Assembly: GCA_030828385.1 (NCBI GenBank)
Contig: JAURCS010000025.1
Span: 1 to 33,299, forward strand
DNA length: 33,299 nucleotides
Direction of reading: 5' to 3'
DNA from: Gammaproteobacteria bacterium
GTDB taxonomy: Bacteria > Pseudomonadota > Gammaproteobacteria > Pseudomonadales > Pseudohongiellaceae
The position numbers and the translations under genes are program-made. This document shows, piece after piece, positions 16,688 to 25,387 of the stretch (position 1 is the stretch's first letter; every line of letters begins with the position of its first letter). The notes below the pieces were generated by a model. That model was given only the letters and a program-made list of their open reading frames with translations, was not told where the DNA came from and searched no databases.

Positions 16688-18199
16688 ATGAACTCATTTA
16701 CCCGAGCATTGCAGAGTGTCGATATCAGGCTGATTGCTATCGTCCTTAGCTGCTGCTTCTCCCTTATCATTATTGCCAGCAGCCCCATCCCAAACGATGA
16801 TGCTTTCAGTTATCTCCGGGCAGCAGAAATATTTTCCCAGCAGGGCATGAATTCCACCCTCGCCAACTATGGTTGGTATTGGTATTCAGTACTGATTGCC
16901 TGCGTGGGAAGCCTGTTACCAATAAGCCTGATGAATGCGGCCCACCTGGTCAATATTCTTGCACTGGCTGTTCTGGTTTATGCCTTTATTACACTGGTCA
17001 TGGAGTTTAATCAGAGCACATCAGTAAAACTTTTCGCCGCAGTGGTAATACTGTGTTATCCCACCATTAATGAGATGCGCTACTTTCTTATTCGTGATTT
17101 TGCCTATTGGGCTTTATGCCTGAGCGCGCTCACGCAATGTATTCGTTTTGGCAAAACCGGCAAACTGGCCAATGCCTGGGGCTGGACCCTGGCCATGTCA
17201 GTAGCGGTTTTATTCAGGCTGGAAGGTTTGATCCTGCTGGCTATCACACCATTTTCACTGCTTGTTCCCGGGGTTACCTCAGTAGAGAAAAAAACAGCCC
17301 GGCTGTTCACGCTTTTATTCATCATGCTGGCTTCGGCGTTAGCAATATTGCTTGTCTTTGCATTGGCGGGTATCAACCTGTTTGAAGTATTCAATTTTAC
17401 TTACCGCTGGTACTTACCCCTACTCAATGAATACCCGGACACCTTAAGCGGTGCAGCACAAAATGCAGCCCTGTCTTCACATATTTCCGAACAGGTCGAA
17501 ATGTTCACCGGCAGGGGAATGATGGTACTTATATTTGGTTATGTTTATGCGCTGGCGAGTACTCTGGTAATGACAATTAGCCCGCCGATTTGTCTATTCC
17601 TTATTTATGGCTGGCTAGGTGGCAGACTCGAGATTTCATCTGAAAACAAATGGCCCTGGCTGTTTTTTCTCATTAGCGCATTACTGGTGTTGCTGACTTT
17701 TGTTTCCATCATGCAGTTTCTGACAACACGCTATGCCGTACTGGCAGCACTATTATTGCTAACGCTACTACCCGGGCTGATTGAAAATCTCTACCAGCTC
17801 TCCATCCGGGAACAAAGTGTTAAACGTTTTAAAATTGTCTTCGTCAGCCTGGCTTTATTTTTTGCAGCAGACAGCCTGGTAAGTTTCGGTTATTCAAAAA
17901 GCTATATCAGGCAAGCCGGTGACTGGACTCGAGAGAATATTGCCCAGGGCAGCAAGGTACAGACCAACAGTTTTGCTGTTGCTTATTACAGCGGTCTGGT
18001 AGCAGACTATGATGACATTGAAACTGATCCTGCAGAAAGCTTTTTGTTGTACGCCGAAAATGATTATCTCGTGCTGAACCTGCCTCATGATGATACTGAT
18101 AGCAGAGAGATTCTTGGCACGATGAGCGGGATCACAGAAATAGCAAGATTTGCTAACAAGCGCGATGATGCCATTGTGATCTACCAGGTACTGCCCTGA
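16688..18199 (+). CDS. Multipass membrane protein, probable GT-C glycosyltransferase (ArnT/PMT-like)
   Basis: A 503-residue integral membrane protein with about 10-11 hydrophobic segments in the first 380 residues and a soluble C-terminal domain of about 120 residues. After the first helix (IRLIAIVLSCCFSLIII) comes SSPIPNDDAFSYLRAAEIF, an acidic Asp37-Asp38 pair at the start of the first periplasmic loop. That is the hallmark of GT-C enzymes that use polyprenyl-phosphate sugars. Large aromatic loops (NYGWYWYSV, FNFTYRWYLPLLNEYP) suit such a fold. It begins 4 bases after the acyltransferase-kinase fusion and is almost surely cotranscribed. By context it could glycosylate LPS or a lipid. The substrate is unknown and a non-enzymatic role cannot be excluded. 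Confidence 0.6.
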   Translation: MNSFTRALQSVDIRLIAIVLSCCFSLIIIASSPIPNDDAFSYLRAAEIFSQQGMNSTLANYGWYWYSVLIACVGSLLPISLMNAAHLVNILALAVLVYAFITLVMEFNQSTSVKLFAAVVILCYPTINEMRYFLIRDFAYWALCLSALTQCIRFGKTGKLANAWGWTLAMSVAVLFRLEGLILLAITPFSLLVPGVTSVEKKTARLFTLLFIMLASALAILLVFALAGINLFEVFNFTYRWYLPLLNEYPDTLSGAAQNAALSSHISEQVEMFTGRGMMVLIFGYVYALASTLVMTISPPICLFLIYGWLGGRLEISSENKWPWLFFLISALLVLLTFVSIMQFLTTRYAVLAALLLLTLLPGLIENLYQLSIREQSVKRFKIVFVSLALFFAADSLVSFGYSKSYIRQAGDWTRENIAQGSKVQTNSFAVAYYSGLVADYDDIETDPAESFLLYAENDYLVLNLPHDDTDSREILGTMSGITEIARFANKRDDAIVIYQVLP

Positions 18200-18245
18200 A
18201 CGAACGCCAGGAATAGTTGTATTAGCGCGCAGTAATCATTGCAGG

Positions 18246-18273
18246 AAAAGCCCTGTCAGGAGTGCCGGCTTTT
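18246..18273 (+). terminator. Stem-loop between convergent GT-C gene and waaP
   Basis: AAAAGCC (18246-18252) pairs with GGCTTTT (18267-18273) across a 14-base loop, followed by AGTTTTG. The T-rich 3' side on both strands suggests a weak bidirectional terminator. It overlaps the last codons of waaP. Confidence 0.5.
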
Positions 18274-19056
18274 TAGTTTTGTTGCGCGCTCAAACACCAG
18301 CTTCCAGAAATCACTTTCCCGAGTCAATGCATTTTTCAAAGACATCCCCGAGTACAGGCGAATAAACCGAAACAGGTCACGGCTTGTCAATCCAATATCC
18401 ATCGCCGAGAAATACAGACTGCCAACATCCTTGATAATCCAGCGACGCTCCAGCTTTCGCTTAACAAGGGCGCGATGCAAATCGATCAAGGTAAGTGAAT
18501 TGCCCTCCTCCTTATCCTGCTCAACATTGCCGGTGACCATGAAGTGGCAAATATAGTAGTCACGATGGCAGATGCCACTACTGTGCATACGGCGACTGAT
18601 AGCGGCTACCTCCCTGATCAAGGCCAGCTTTCTGGCAAACGCTGGCGGCTTGCTCTGCCAGTCACGCGTCAGGTCTTCAAGATTCTCCTGAGTGCCTACA
18701 TCATCGGTAACGATAAAGGATTCGCATGTCTGGGGTAGCAGACCACGCTTTCCATAGGCGGCTATTTGCGGAACGTTGATGCCCAGAACATCGAGGCGGG
18801 AAAGCGCAAGCCATTCATTGCGGGCACTCACCACCGGCAAGCGCAACTGTAAGAGGTTCTTCAGAATTTCTGCAGTAGCGGTACCGCGATGATATTTGAC
18901 AAAATAACGTTTGCCATCCAGATCGACAGCAATAGTTCGCCTGGATTCCAGCGCACGGAATTCTTCGCCCTCCATCCCGGCGATAAACGCAAAGATATTT
19001 TCCTTCGGCAGATGTGGCTGCAGGTCTTCTCTGATAAAGACATCAGTTGCCATCAT
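18256..19056 (-). CDS. waaP: LPS core heptose(I) kinase
   Basis: WaaP (RfaP) phosphorylates heptose I of the LPS inner core in the cytoplasm, a modification important for the outer-membrane barrier. The 266 residues fit the family. Kinase residues are intact: Lys54 in YFVKYHRG, a probable ion-pair Glu81 in SARNEWLALSRL, the catalytic loop GICHRDYYICHFMV (His164-Arg165-Asp166) and the metal Asp192 in LIDLHRAL. The ATG pair at 19051-19056 lies just after GGAGG, a strong binding site. The second ATG has the better spacing, so the true start may be 19053. It overlaps the 3' end of waaG by 14 bp and is the last gene of the waaF-waaG-waaP operon. Confidence 0.93.
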   Translation of the reverse strand: MMATDVFIREDLQPHLPKENIFAFIAGMEGEEFRALESRRTIAVDLDGKRYFVKYHRGTATAEILKNLLQLRLPVVSARNEWLALSRLDVLGINVPQIAAYGKRGLLPQTCESFIVTDDVGTQENLEDLTRDWQSKPPAFARKLALIREVAAISRRMHSSGICHRDYYICHFMVTGNVEQDKEEGNSLTLIDLHRALVKRKLERRWIIKDVGSLYFSAMDIGLTSRDLFRFIRLYSGMSLKNALTRESDFWKLVFERATKLKSRHS

Positions 19057-20179
19057 TGGCCTCCCCGATTGCGTTTAACAGCATTGATGCTACCGCATCT
19101 GGCATATCATAGAGATTCTCTTTTTGTCCGTAGGCTATACCATTAGTGCGCCAACGACTTTTATCTTTGCTCTTCAGCATTTTTTTCAGCGCTTCATTTA
19201 GTGCCTGCTGGCTGAATGGCTCAGTAATGACAACACCCGCCTGCGCCTGCCTGACATGAAAAGCATAGCCACAGGAAGCCGTTGTCAGGACTGGCAAGCC
19301 GGCAACGATGGCCTCAATTAACACCATGCCGGCACTTTCCTTTACCGAAGGGTGTAAAAGGAGATCGGCCCCCTGATAAAAGCGCGGCAAATCATCACGA
19401 CTTTTAAAAAAGGTGACATTTGCTGCTATCCCCATTTTTTCAGCTATTTTTTCATAACGCTGAGAGTCGTCTCTACCAATAATAAATAATCTTGTCTGGT
19501 TTCCAGGTGCTTCGGGCAATGAGGCCAGCGCTGCCAGAGAGCGCTCAACGCCTTTTACAGGGAATCCTGATCCGACCTGCAGTACCAGCAACTGATCGTC
19601 AGTTATACCAAATTCATGACGCAACGATTGCCTCAGCGCTGTCGCATCTTCCCCGGCCATACGATTTCTTTCGATACCGGGAGGAATATTTATCATGCGT
19701 TTACCAGCCTTGGGATAACAGGCCAGGTACTCGTCTTGCTGCCCCGGAGAGAGCATTAATATTTTTGTCTCACTTTGTGGCCCAAAGACTGCTTCTTCAA
19801 ATGCCAGGTATTGGCGACTTCGCGGTGCCATTCGGTAAAGCCAGCCTCTTTCCCGAGTGGCCTTCCAGGCAAAACAGGTATCGGCGGCAAAGTAGTAATC
19901 CAGCCCGGGCAAACGGTTAAAGCCAAGCACCGCCAGGTAATCTTCTGCGGCAGTTATCTGCAAGACAAATTCGGAAAAGGCTTTTCTTGCCGCCACTTTG
20001 TTTTTTACTTTGAAGGAGGGAATTACCCGATTGATGCCCTCGGGCACACTGCCTTCCCAACTCATACATATAACGTCTACTTCAAGTCCTCGCTTAATCA
20101 GGCTGTTGGCGATACCCAGGCAGTCACGCTGCAAACCGCCGTGGGGAAACCAGTTAAACAATACCAGTGCGACTTTCAT
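19043..20179 (-). CDS. waaG: LPS core glucosyltransferase, GT4 family
   Basis: WaaG adds the first hexose of the outer core to heptose II, from UDP-glucose in enteric bacteria; the sugar used here is not known. The 378-residue GT-B enzyme opens with VLFNWFPHGGLQRDCLGIAN and has MSWEGSVPEG, both close to E. coli WaaG (FPFGGLQRD, SWEG). The GT4 donor-site signature ESAGMVLIEAIVAGLPVLTT is complete, with both Glu residues. The ATG overlaps the waaF stop by 4 bases (20176-20179), and its own 3' end overlaps waaP. This is a tightly coupled operon, which supports the specific name over a generic GT4. Confidence 0.92.
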   Translation of the reverse strand: MKVALVLFNWFPHGGLQRDCLGIANSLIKRGLEVDVICMSWEGSVPEGINRVIPSFKVKNKVAARKAFSEFVLQITAAEDYLAVLGFNRLPGLDYYFAADTCFAWKATRERGWLYRMAPRSRQYLAFEEAVFGPQSETKILMLSPGQQDEYLACYPKAGKRMINIPPGIERNRMAGEDATALRQSLRHEFGITDDQLLVLQVGSGFPVKGVERSLAALASLPEAPGNQTRLFIIGRDDSQRYEKIAEKMGIAANVTFFKSRDDLPRFYQGADLLLHPSVKESAGMVLIEAIVAGLPVLTTASCGYAFHVRQAQAGVVITEPFSQQALNEALKKMLKSKDKSRWRTNGIAYGQKENLYDMPDAVASMLLNAIGEANDGN

Positions 20180-21198
20180 GGTGAATCCAGCTCATGCAAA
20201 GAGCGAATGACCTGGTCAGGTTCAAGTAATTTCAGACAGTTGGTATGTCCCAATGGGCAGACTCGCTTGAAACAAGGGCTACACTCCAGTTCCAGGGAAA
20301 CTATCTGGACTTTATCTGCAAGTGGAGGAGTAAACGTCGGGGAAGTTGATCCGTATATTACAACCTGGGGCCGCTTCAGTGCAGCGGCAATATGCATCAG
20401 ACCGGAATCATTACTGACCACACGGGTAGCACAGGACATCAGGTCAATCGCTTCCCCCAGGGTAGTTTTACCGGTCAGATCAATGCAGTGTTCGGGGTCT
20501 GGCTCTGGCAAGGCGTTGATAATTTTCCCCGCATCCTTGCTGTCATTAGCCGAACCCATGATCCAGACCTGGCCAGCTTGAGACAACCAGTGGCTGGCAA
20601 CGGCAGCATAACCTGATGCCGGCCATTTTTTAGCCTCACCAAATTCAGCACCCGGACAAAGTATCAGCACCGGCTTTTGGGTATCCAGTGTGAGTGTAAG
20701 CAACAGCGACACAAGGGAGTCTGCCTTTACTTCAAGCTCAGGACGCGGCAATTCAGAGGGCAAGGCCGTTCCATCCGGGTAAGCCAGAGCAATAAAACGC
20801 TCCACCATCAACGGATGGGCTTGCTTGTCCAACACCCTGCAGTCATTAAGCAACCAGCTTCTGGCTTCACCACGCCAACCTGTTCTGACGGGAATGCCGG
20901 CAAACCAGGGAATGAGTGCGGACTTGAAGGAATTGGGAAGCACTATCGCCTGGTCATAATTCTCCTGCTTCAGTGAACTGGCCAATACCCTGCGCCTGCC
21001 AATGGCCAGCTCACCATGACCAATAGTCATTTCAATAGCACGGCTGATTTGCGGCATATGATCAAGCAGAGCCTTGCACCAGCCAGGAGCAAGCACATGT
21101 ATTTCAACATCAGGAACAATTTGTTTCAGGCTGATGAACAGACTTTGCGCCATCACCATGTCGCCTACCCAGGAAGGACCGATAATAAGGATCTTCAT
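20176..21198 (-). CDS. waaF: ADP-heptose:LPS heptosyltransferase II
   Basis: WaaF transfers the second heptose to the inner core of LPS from ADP-heptose. The 340-residue GT9 enzyme starts MKILIIGPSWVGDMVMAQSL, the WaaF form of the family opening. It contains AIVLPNSFKSALIPWFAGIP and GWRGEARSWLLND. The donor site has LCPGAEFGEAKKWP and CATRVVSNDSGLMHIAAAL. The C-terminus has SPCFKRVCPLGHTNCL. These motifs favour heptosyltransferase II over WaaC. The binding site AAGGG sits 5-9 bases before the ATG. It leads the waaF-waaG-waaP operon. Commonly waaC follows waaF, but here waaG does, with a 4-base overlap. Confidence 0.94.
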   Translation of the reverse strand: MKILIIGPSWVGDMVMAQSLFISLKQIVPDVEIHVLAPGWCKALLDHMPQISRAIEMTIGHGELAIGRRRVLASSLKQENYDQAIVLPNSFKSALIPWFAGIPVRTGWRGEARSWLLNDCRVLDKQAHPLMVERFIALAYPDGTALPSELPRPELEVKADSLVSLLLTLTLDTQKPVLILCPGAEFGEAKKWPASGYAAVASHWLSQAGQVWIMGSANDSKDAGKIINALPEPDPEHCIDLTGKTTLGEAIDLMSCATRVVSNDSGLMHIAAALKRPQVVIYGSTSPTFTPPLADKVQIVSLELECSPCFKRVCPLGHTNCLKLLEPDQVIRSLHELDSP

Positions 21199-21313
21199 GC
21201 GCCCTTACTCACTTGTCCGGGTTTATCGGTTATCAGTTTTATAATAAGAAACATGGCAAAAACATCTCTTTCGGGCATCGCCACAATGCCTGCTGGCAAT
21301 TTGGCACTCAAGC

Positions 21314-23095
21314 CTATTGACTCTCCGGAGCTACACGCAGAACCTCGTTAACAGTTGTTATTCCGGCAGCCACCTTGAGCGCACCGCTGAGCCTGAGACT
21401 GCGCATACCCTCTTTATAGGCATGTAACCTGAGCCGGGGTAAATCCCCCCTGTCTTCTGCATATTCCTGTAAAGCTGGTGAAAAAGGCATTACTTCATAG
21501 ATTCCCTGTCTGCCCTTGAAGCCGGTTTCCCGACATTCCTGGCAACCAGCGGGTTGATAAACCTTCTTGGGCATGGGAACTGTCCAGGGCTTAACCAGCA
21601 CGTTCCAGATCTCGCTATCGATCTGTGCCTCCTGTTTGCAATGGGGACACAAGGTTCTGACCAGGCGTTGGGCTACCACACCGACCAGCGTTGCTCTGAC
21701 CAGATAGGAAGGTACGCCCAGTTCCAGTAAACGGGTAATGGCAGCAGGAGCATCATTGGTATGCAAGGATGATAAAACCAGGTGACCGGTAAGCGCCGCC
21801 TGAACAGCCATCTCCGCTGTCTCCAGATCCCTGATCTCACCAATCATAATAATGTCAGGATCCTGCCTGAGTAATGCCTTGATCCCCCCGGCAAAGGTCA
21901 GGTCGATATTTTCCTGAACCTGCATTTGATTGAAACTGGATTCAACCATCTCAATCGGATCTTCAATGGTGCAGACATTCACTTCCTTGGTGGCCAGAGT
22001 CTTGAGCGTGGAATACAGGCTTGTTGTTTTTCCGCTACCGGTCGGACCAGTGATAAGAATAATACCGTTTTTCCTGGCTATCATGGTCTGCCAGCTTTCC
22101 AGATCCTGATCATCAAATCCCAACTCGGCAAAGGAACGTAATAGCACATCCGGATCAAAAATCCGCATTACCATTTTTTCACCAAAGGCCGTCGGTAAAG
22201 TGGAAAGACGCAACTCAATTTCATTGCCTTCCGGGCTCTTGGTTTTCAGACGACCATCCTGAGGCTTGCGTTTATCAGCAACATTCATTCGGCCCAGAAT
22301 TTTCAGGCGGCTGGTTACGGCGTTCATAACCTGCATGGGAATCTGGTAAACCGTGTACAGCACTCCGTCTATACGGAAGCGAACATTCCCTACTTCTCGC
22401 CGGGGTTCAATATGTATATCACTTGCCCTTTGCTCAAAAGCATATTGCAGAAGCCAGTCGACGATGCGAACCACATGTTGATCATTGGCCTCGGGATCCT
22501 TTAGCGCCCCCAGTTCCAGCATCTGTTCAAGATTGCTGATACCCATACTGGATGAACTACTGCCAGTAGTAGCCATATCAATAGAAGCTGCCAGTCGATA
22601 AAGTTCTTCCGTCATACGCTGCAATTCAACCGGGTTGCTGACTACCCGTTTTATTGGCTTTTTCAGTACATGAATCAGATCGTCTTCCCAGGAGGAAACG
22701 AGAGGCTCGGCACTGGCAATAACAACTTCATTGGCCGTAATGGATACCGCCATGATTTTGTGGCGCTGGGTAAAAGCATAGGACATAGCCTGGGTAACTT
22801 TTGCCGCATCAATACTCAGGGGATCGATATGGTAGTAATCCTGACCCGCCCATTCCGCCAGAAATTTTGTCAGTGATTCCAGATTGAGTTTTTGTCCGGG
22901 GTTTTTCTGATCATCCAGATTCTGATCAGCAATAAACACGAGCAGATGGGATTTCAGCTGTGCGCTGGTGCGACGCTGTGAAGTAACCTCATCAAGTTGA
23001 TCCTTGTTGATACGCCCGGCTTTTTCCAGTTCATGTAAAAATGACCCGAGCTCAAGGGGACGATCATGCTTTTTATTTTCTTTAGCGACGCTCAT
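21314..23095 (-). CDS. GspE/PilB-type secretion ATPase, not linked to a pilus or T2SS operon
   Basis: A 593-residue AAA-type traffic ATPase of the GspE/PulE/PilB family, which powers pilus or pseudopilus assembly from the cytoplasm. The N-terminal 170 residues hold an MshEN/T2SSE_N-like domain. Next come ASDIHIEPR and RFRIDGVL, Walker A GPTGSGKTTSLYST, the Asp box CTIEDPIEM, Walker B DPDIIMIGEIRDLETAEMA and the His box VLSSLHTNDA. The zinc-binding tetracysteine region is complete (CPHC and CQEC). All catalytic parts are present, so it should be active. It starts with ATG and weak spacing to a G-rich site. No platform, pilin or secretin gene is nearby, so its system is elsewhere or it is an orphan. 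It is 115 bp upstream of waaF. Confidence 0.9.
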   Translation of the reverse strand: MSVAKENKKHDRPLELGSFLHELEKAGRINKDQLDEVTSQRRTSAQLKSHLLVFIADQNLDDQKNPGQKLNLESLTKFLAEWAGQDYYHIDPLSIDAAKVTQAMSYAFTQRHKIMAVSITANEVVIASAEPLVSSWEDDLIHVLKKPIKRVVSNPVELQRMTEELYRLAASIDMATTGSSSSSMGISNLEQMLELGALKDPEANDQHVVRIVDWLLQYAFEQRASDIHIEPRREVGNVRFRIDGVLYTVYQIPMQVMNAVTSRLKILGRMNVADKRKPQDGRLKTKSPEGNEIELRLSTLPTAFGEKMVMRIFDPDVLLRSFAELGFDDQDLESWQTMIARKNGIILITGPTGSGKTTSLYSTLKTLATKEVNVCTIEDPIEMVESSFNQMQVQENIDLTFAGGIKALLRQDPDIIMIGEIRDLETAEMAVQAALTGHLVLSSLHTNDAPAAITRLLELGVPSYLVRATLVGVVAQRLVRTLCPHCKQEAQIDSEIWNVLVKPWTVPMPKKVYQPAGCQECRETGFKGRQGIYEVMPFSPALQEYAEDRGDLPRLRLHAYKEGMRSLRLSGALKVAAGITTVNEVLRVAPESQ

Positions 23096-23189
23096 TTTCG
23101 GTAACCCCGTGTAACAGGGCAGTTAAGGACTTCACACAGGAGTGTAAAGCCCATAATAGTAAAAACAAGCGTTAATTAGGGCAGGAAAT

Positions 23190-24155
23190 TCAGGGGGACA
23201 GCTGCGCACGCAACTTTTTAACTGCGGCTAAACTTTTCGGTGAATCTATAAATTCCTGCTTCAGCTTTCCGATCGTAGTAGAGACTGTGCCATAACGTTT
23301 TAAACCAAAACGCAGGGAAATATCCTGCAAGGTAACGCCCGCAACTTCCTGACACAGGTACATGGCTGTCCAGCGTGGCAGATTCCTCGAGCCGGGGCCA
23401 CGAGCAGCCTGATAGATACTTTTTTCAGTCACTTTGAACTGTGTTGCAACGGCAGCCACCACTTTTTTTATCGAAGGACGTAATCTGGCCTGCGGACCCT
23501 TGAACTTTCCTCTTGCCGTGCCAGGCACAAGTTTTCCCTGTGCACGCTTTTTGAATCGCTCATCACCAAGAATGGAAAGTAAATTTTTCTTTCCATAAAA
23601 ATGCGCCAGCTCTGCATCCACACCTTGAGCAACATAAGCCCCGTAACGGGCATTTGGGCGCGCGCCCGGAGTCATCAGGGAAATCACTTCTTCCCGTTTT
23701 AGCCAGGCAGGGGCTTTTACCTTATTGGTATAAGCAGTAAGGGATGACCAGGTATAGCTTTCAGGCCTGGTTTTATTTTTTTTGGGTATGTTATGAATAT
23801 AACGGGACACACCTAACAGGTACTTTTCAGGTTGCAGCAGCACAGATTTATAGCGTGACTTGAAAACCGAGCCACTTTCTTTTTTCAGCTTCTGGTAATG
23901 CTGCGTGTAGAGCCCATCGACCTGACGCATAAAACGACTGAGGTTTCCTTCCGGTGTTTTTATTACCAGATTGTATTCATTCCTCAGCAGGCAATAGCAA
24001 ATAATATCCACATTAAAGCGTTTACCAGCTTCGGCAATACAATCCAGGAAAGCCTGAAAATATTTAGGCCCGGGGAATACTGATACCCCCTCTTCTCCAC
24101 GATTGGTGACATGGTAATACGCATTGGGATATTCGATTCGTAATGGTCTGGCCAT
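23190..24155 (-). CDS. Y1 (IS200/RAYT-like) transposase relative lacking HUH, with DnaA domain IV-like tail
   Basis: A 321-residue protein from the ATG at 24155. The frame is open 15 codons further, but MARPLRIEYPNAYYHVTNRG is the standard family start. The transposase IS200-like fold is clear from that opening, LYTQHYQKLKK, SVFKSRYKSVLL, YLLGVSRYIHN and the PESYTWSSLTAY region. The HUH metal motif, normally NHYHLL or similar, reads NEYNLV (residues 59-64): both His are gone, so single-strand nicking should be lost. A family Tyr (83 or 87) remains. Residues about 225-305 resemble the DnaA C-terminal DNA-binding helix-turn-helix: WTAMYLCQEVAG, LQDISLRFGLKRYGTVSTT. It has no terminal inverted repeats and is probably a domesticated DNA-binding protein. 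It lies between cmoB and the GspE-type gene. Confidence 0.75.
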   Translation of the reverse strand: MARPLRIEYPNAYYHVTNRGEEGVSVFPGPKYFQAFLDCIAEAGKRFNVDIICYCLLRNEYNLVIKTPEGNLSRFMRQVDGLYTQHYQKLKKESGSVFKSRYKSVLLQPEKYLLGVSRYIHNIPKKNKTRPESYTWSSLTAYTNKVKAPAWLKREEVISLMTPGARPNARYGAYVAQGVDAELAHFYGKKNLLSILGDERFKKRAQGKLVPGTARGKFKGPQARLRPSIKKVVAAVATQFKVTEKSIYQAARGPGSRNLPRWTAMYLCQEVAGVTLQDISLRFGLKRYGTVSTTIGKLKQEFIDSPKSLAAVKKLRAQLSP

Positions 24156-24188
24156 AATCTCTACTAGTATCCTTATTTTTTTATAGTC

Positions 24189-24225
24189 AGCAATCAACAC
24201 GGCTTAATATTGGCTGATGATTGCT
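24189..24225. repeat. Inverted repeat upstream of the transposase-like gene
   Basis: AGCAATCA (24189-24196) and TGATTGCT (24218-24225) form a perfect 8-bp inverted repeat with a 21-base spacer, 34 bases before the ATG at 24155. It may be an autoregulatory site or a degenerate REP-type structure. Confidence 0.4.
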
Positions 24226-24276
24226 ATATATGCTTGATATACAGAGCTAAAGAAAAATTTTTCGTATAGTTCAAAG

Positions 24277-24293
24277 TTATGCTTTTGGCATAA
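24277..24293. repeat. Short hairpin downstream of cmoB
   Basis: TTATGC-ttttg-GCATAA forms a 6-bp stem with a 5-base loop. On the minus strand it lies about 75 bases after the cmoB stop and is followed, after a gap, by a run of T, so it could help end the cmoA-cmoB transcript. A 12-bp palindrome GAAAAATTTTTC sits at 24252-24263. Confidence 0.35.
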
Positions 24294-24368
24294 TCATGGA
24301 TGAACTGTGCAGGAAAAGTGCAAAATTGTAGAGGAAATTGGACCAATACTAAAGTAATAAATCCAGCT

Positions 24369-25352
24369 TTAAGGTTTTTCAGCCACAAATACTGCGCGCA
24401 TGGGTGCTGGATAGCCTTCAATAGTCATGGCTGGATCATTTTTATCAAGCGCCTGGGGTAATGATTCAAAGGTCATCCATTCGGTTGTACGCTGTTCATC
24501 TATGGATGTTTTGCTGACATCCACCAGGCGGATATTTCTAAATCCGGCTTTTTCCAGCCACGCATGAAGAGTGTCACAAGTCGGCAGGAACCAGACATTG
24601 GGCATCCGGGCATAACGCCCCTGAGGTACCAGTGTCATCCCTTTCTGTCCCTCAATCACCAGGGTTTCCAGTATCAGCTCCCCTCCCGGACGCAAACAGT
24701 CCTTCAAACCATAGAGATGATCAAACGGTGAACGGCGATGATAAAGCACGCCCATGGAAAAAACGCTGTCGAAGGCTTTCAAGCCCGCAGGCAAATCTTC
24801 CAATGCCAGAGGAGCAACATACACAGGAGGACTTTTCAGAAACTGCCGAATTGCCCAATATTGCATGGTAAACAACAGGTGGGAATCGACACCGAGAACA
24901 AAGCGGGCGCCTGCCCCGGCCATGCGCCAGCAGTGATAACCATTACCACAACCCACATCCAGCACATTCCGGTTTTCCAATGGCGCTATATGGGCTTTCA
25001 ATCTCTCCCATTTCCAGTCCGAGCGCCACTCTGTGTCAATCTTCAGACCAAACAGCTCAAATGGTCCCTTGCGCCATGGGTGTATCTTCAGAAGAGTCTG
25101 TTTTAACTGCCGCCGCTGAGCATCATCACATTGCTCATTAGACCCTATTCGAACCTGGCTCTGTAAATCCCATGAATCCGGCGCTATATCCGGCAAGGCC
25201 CGAAGCGCTTCTACCCAGCCGGCAAAATCCCCATGATTAAATGCAGCAAGAAAGTTCTGCGGCAGTTTTTCAATGATGGGCGAGAACCGGGTATTTTCCA
25301 ATACAGAAATCAGTTCTGAATAATTTACCAGGTTTTCAATAGGCTCAGGCAA
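24369..25352 (-). CDS. cmoB: tRNA U34 carboxymethyltransferase
   Basis: CmoB transfers the carboxymethyl group of carboxy-SAM to 5-hydroxyuridine at the tRNA wobble position, giving cmo5U. The 327 residues match E. coli CmoB (323). The conserved MPWRKGPF-type segment reads HPWRKGPFELFG, followed by IDTEWRSDWKWERL. The SAM-site motif is VLDVGCGNGYHCWRMAGAGA. SMGVLYHRRSPFDHL and RTTEWMTFESL follow, ending at EGYPAPMRAVFVA. The start is a TTG (25350-25352) with GGAAA nearby upstream, giving the family length. It is 35 bp downstream of cmoA in the usual order, which fits the pathway: CmoA makes the cofactor CmoB uses. Confidence 0.96.
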   Translation of the reverse strand: MPEPIENLVNYSELISVLENTRFSPIIEKLPQNFLAAFNHGDFAGWVEALRALPDIAPDSWDLQSQVRIGSNEQCDDAQRRQLKQTLLKIHPWRKGPFELFGLKIDTEWRSDWKWERLKAHIAPLENRNVLDVGCGNGYHCWRMAGAGARFVLGVDSHLLFTMQYWAIRQFLKSPPVYVAPLALEDLPAGLKAFDSVFSMGVLYHRRSPFDHLYGLKDCLRPGGELILETLVIEGQKGMTLVPQGRYARMPNVWFLPTCDTLHAWLEKAGFRNIRLVDVSKTSIDEQRTTEWMTFESLPQALDKNDPAMTIEGYPAPMRAVFVAEKP

Positions 25353-25387
25353 TGTGGTTTCCGCTCTGGTTTAAACGCGACTGGATA

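Noticed and set aside
19775-20581. A 268-codon plus-strand frame antisense to waaG and waaF.
   Set aside because: It is a shadow of two well-supported genes and has no family features.
23133-23152. A short imperfect hairpin (CTTCACAC/GTGTAAAG) downstream of the transposase-like gene.
   Set aside because: One mismatch, no T-tract, and no copy seen elsewhere in the window to suggest a REP.
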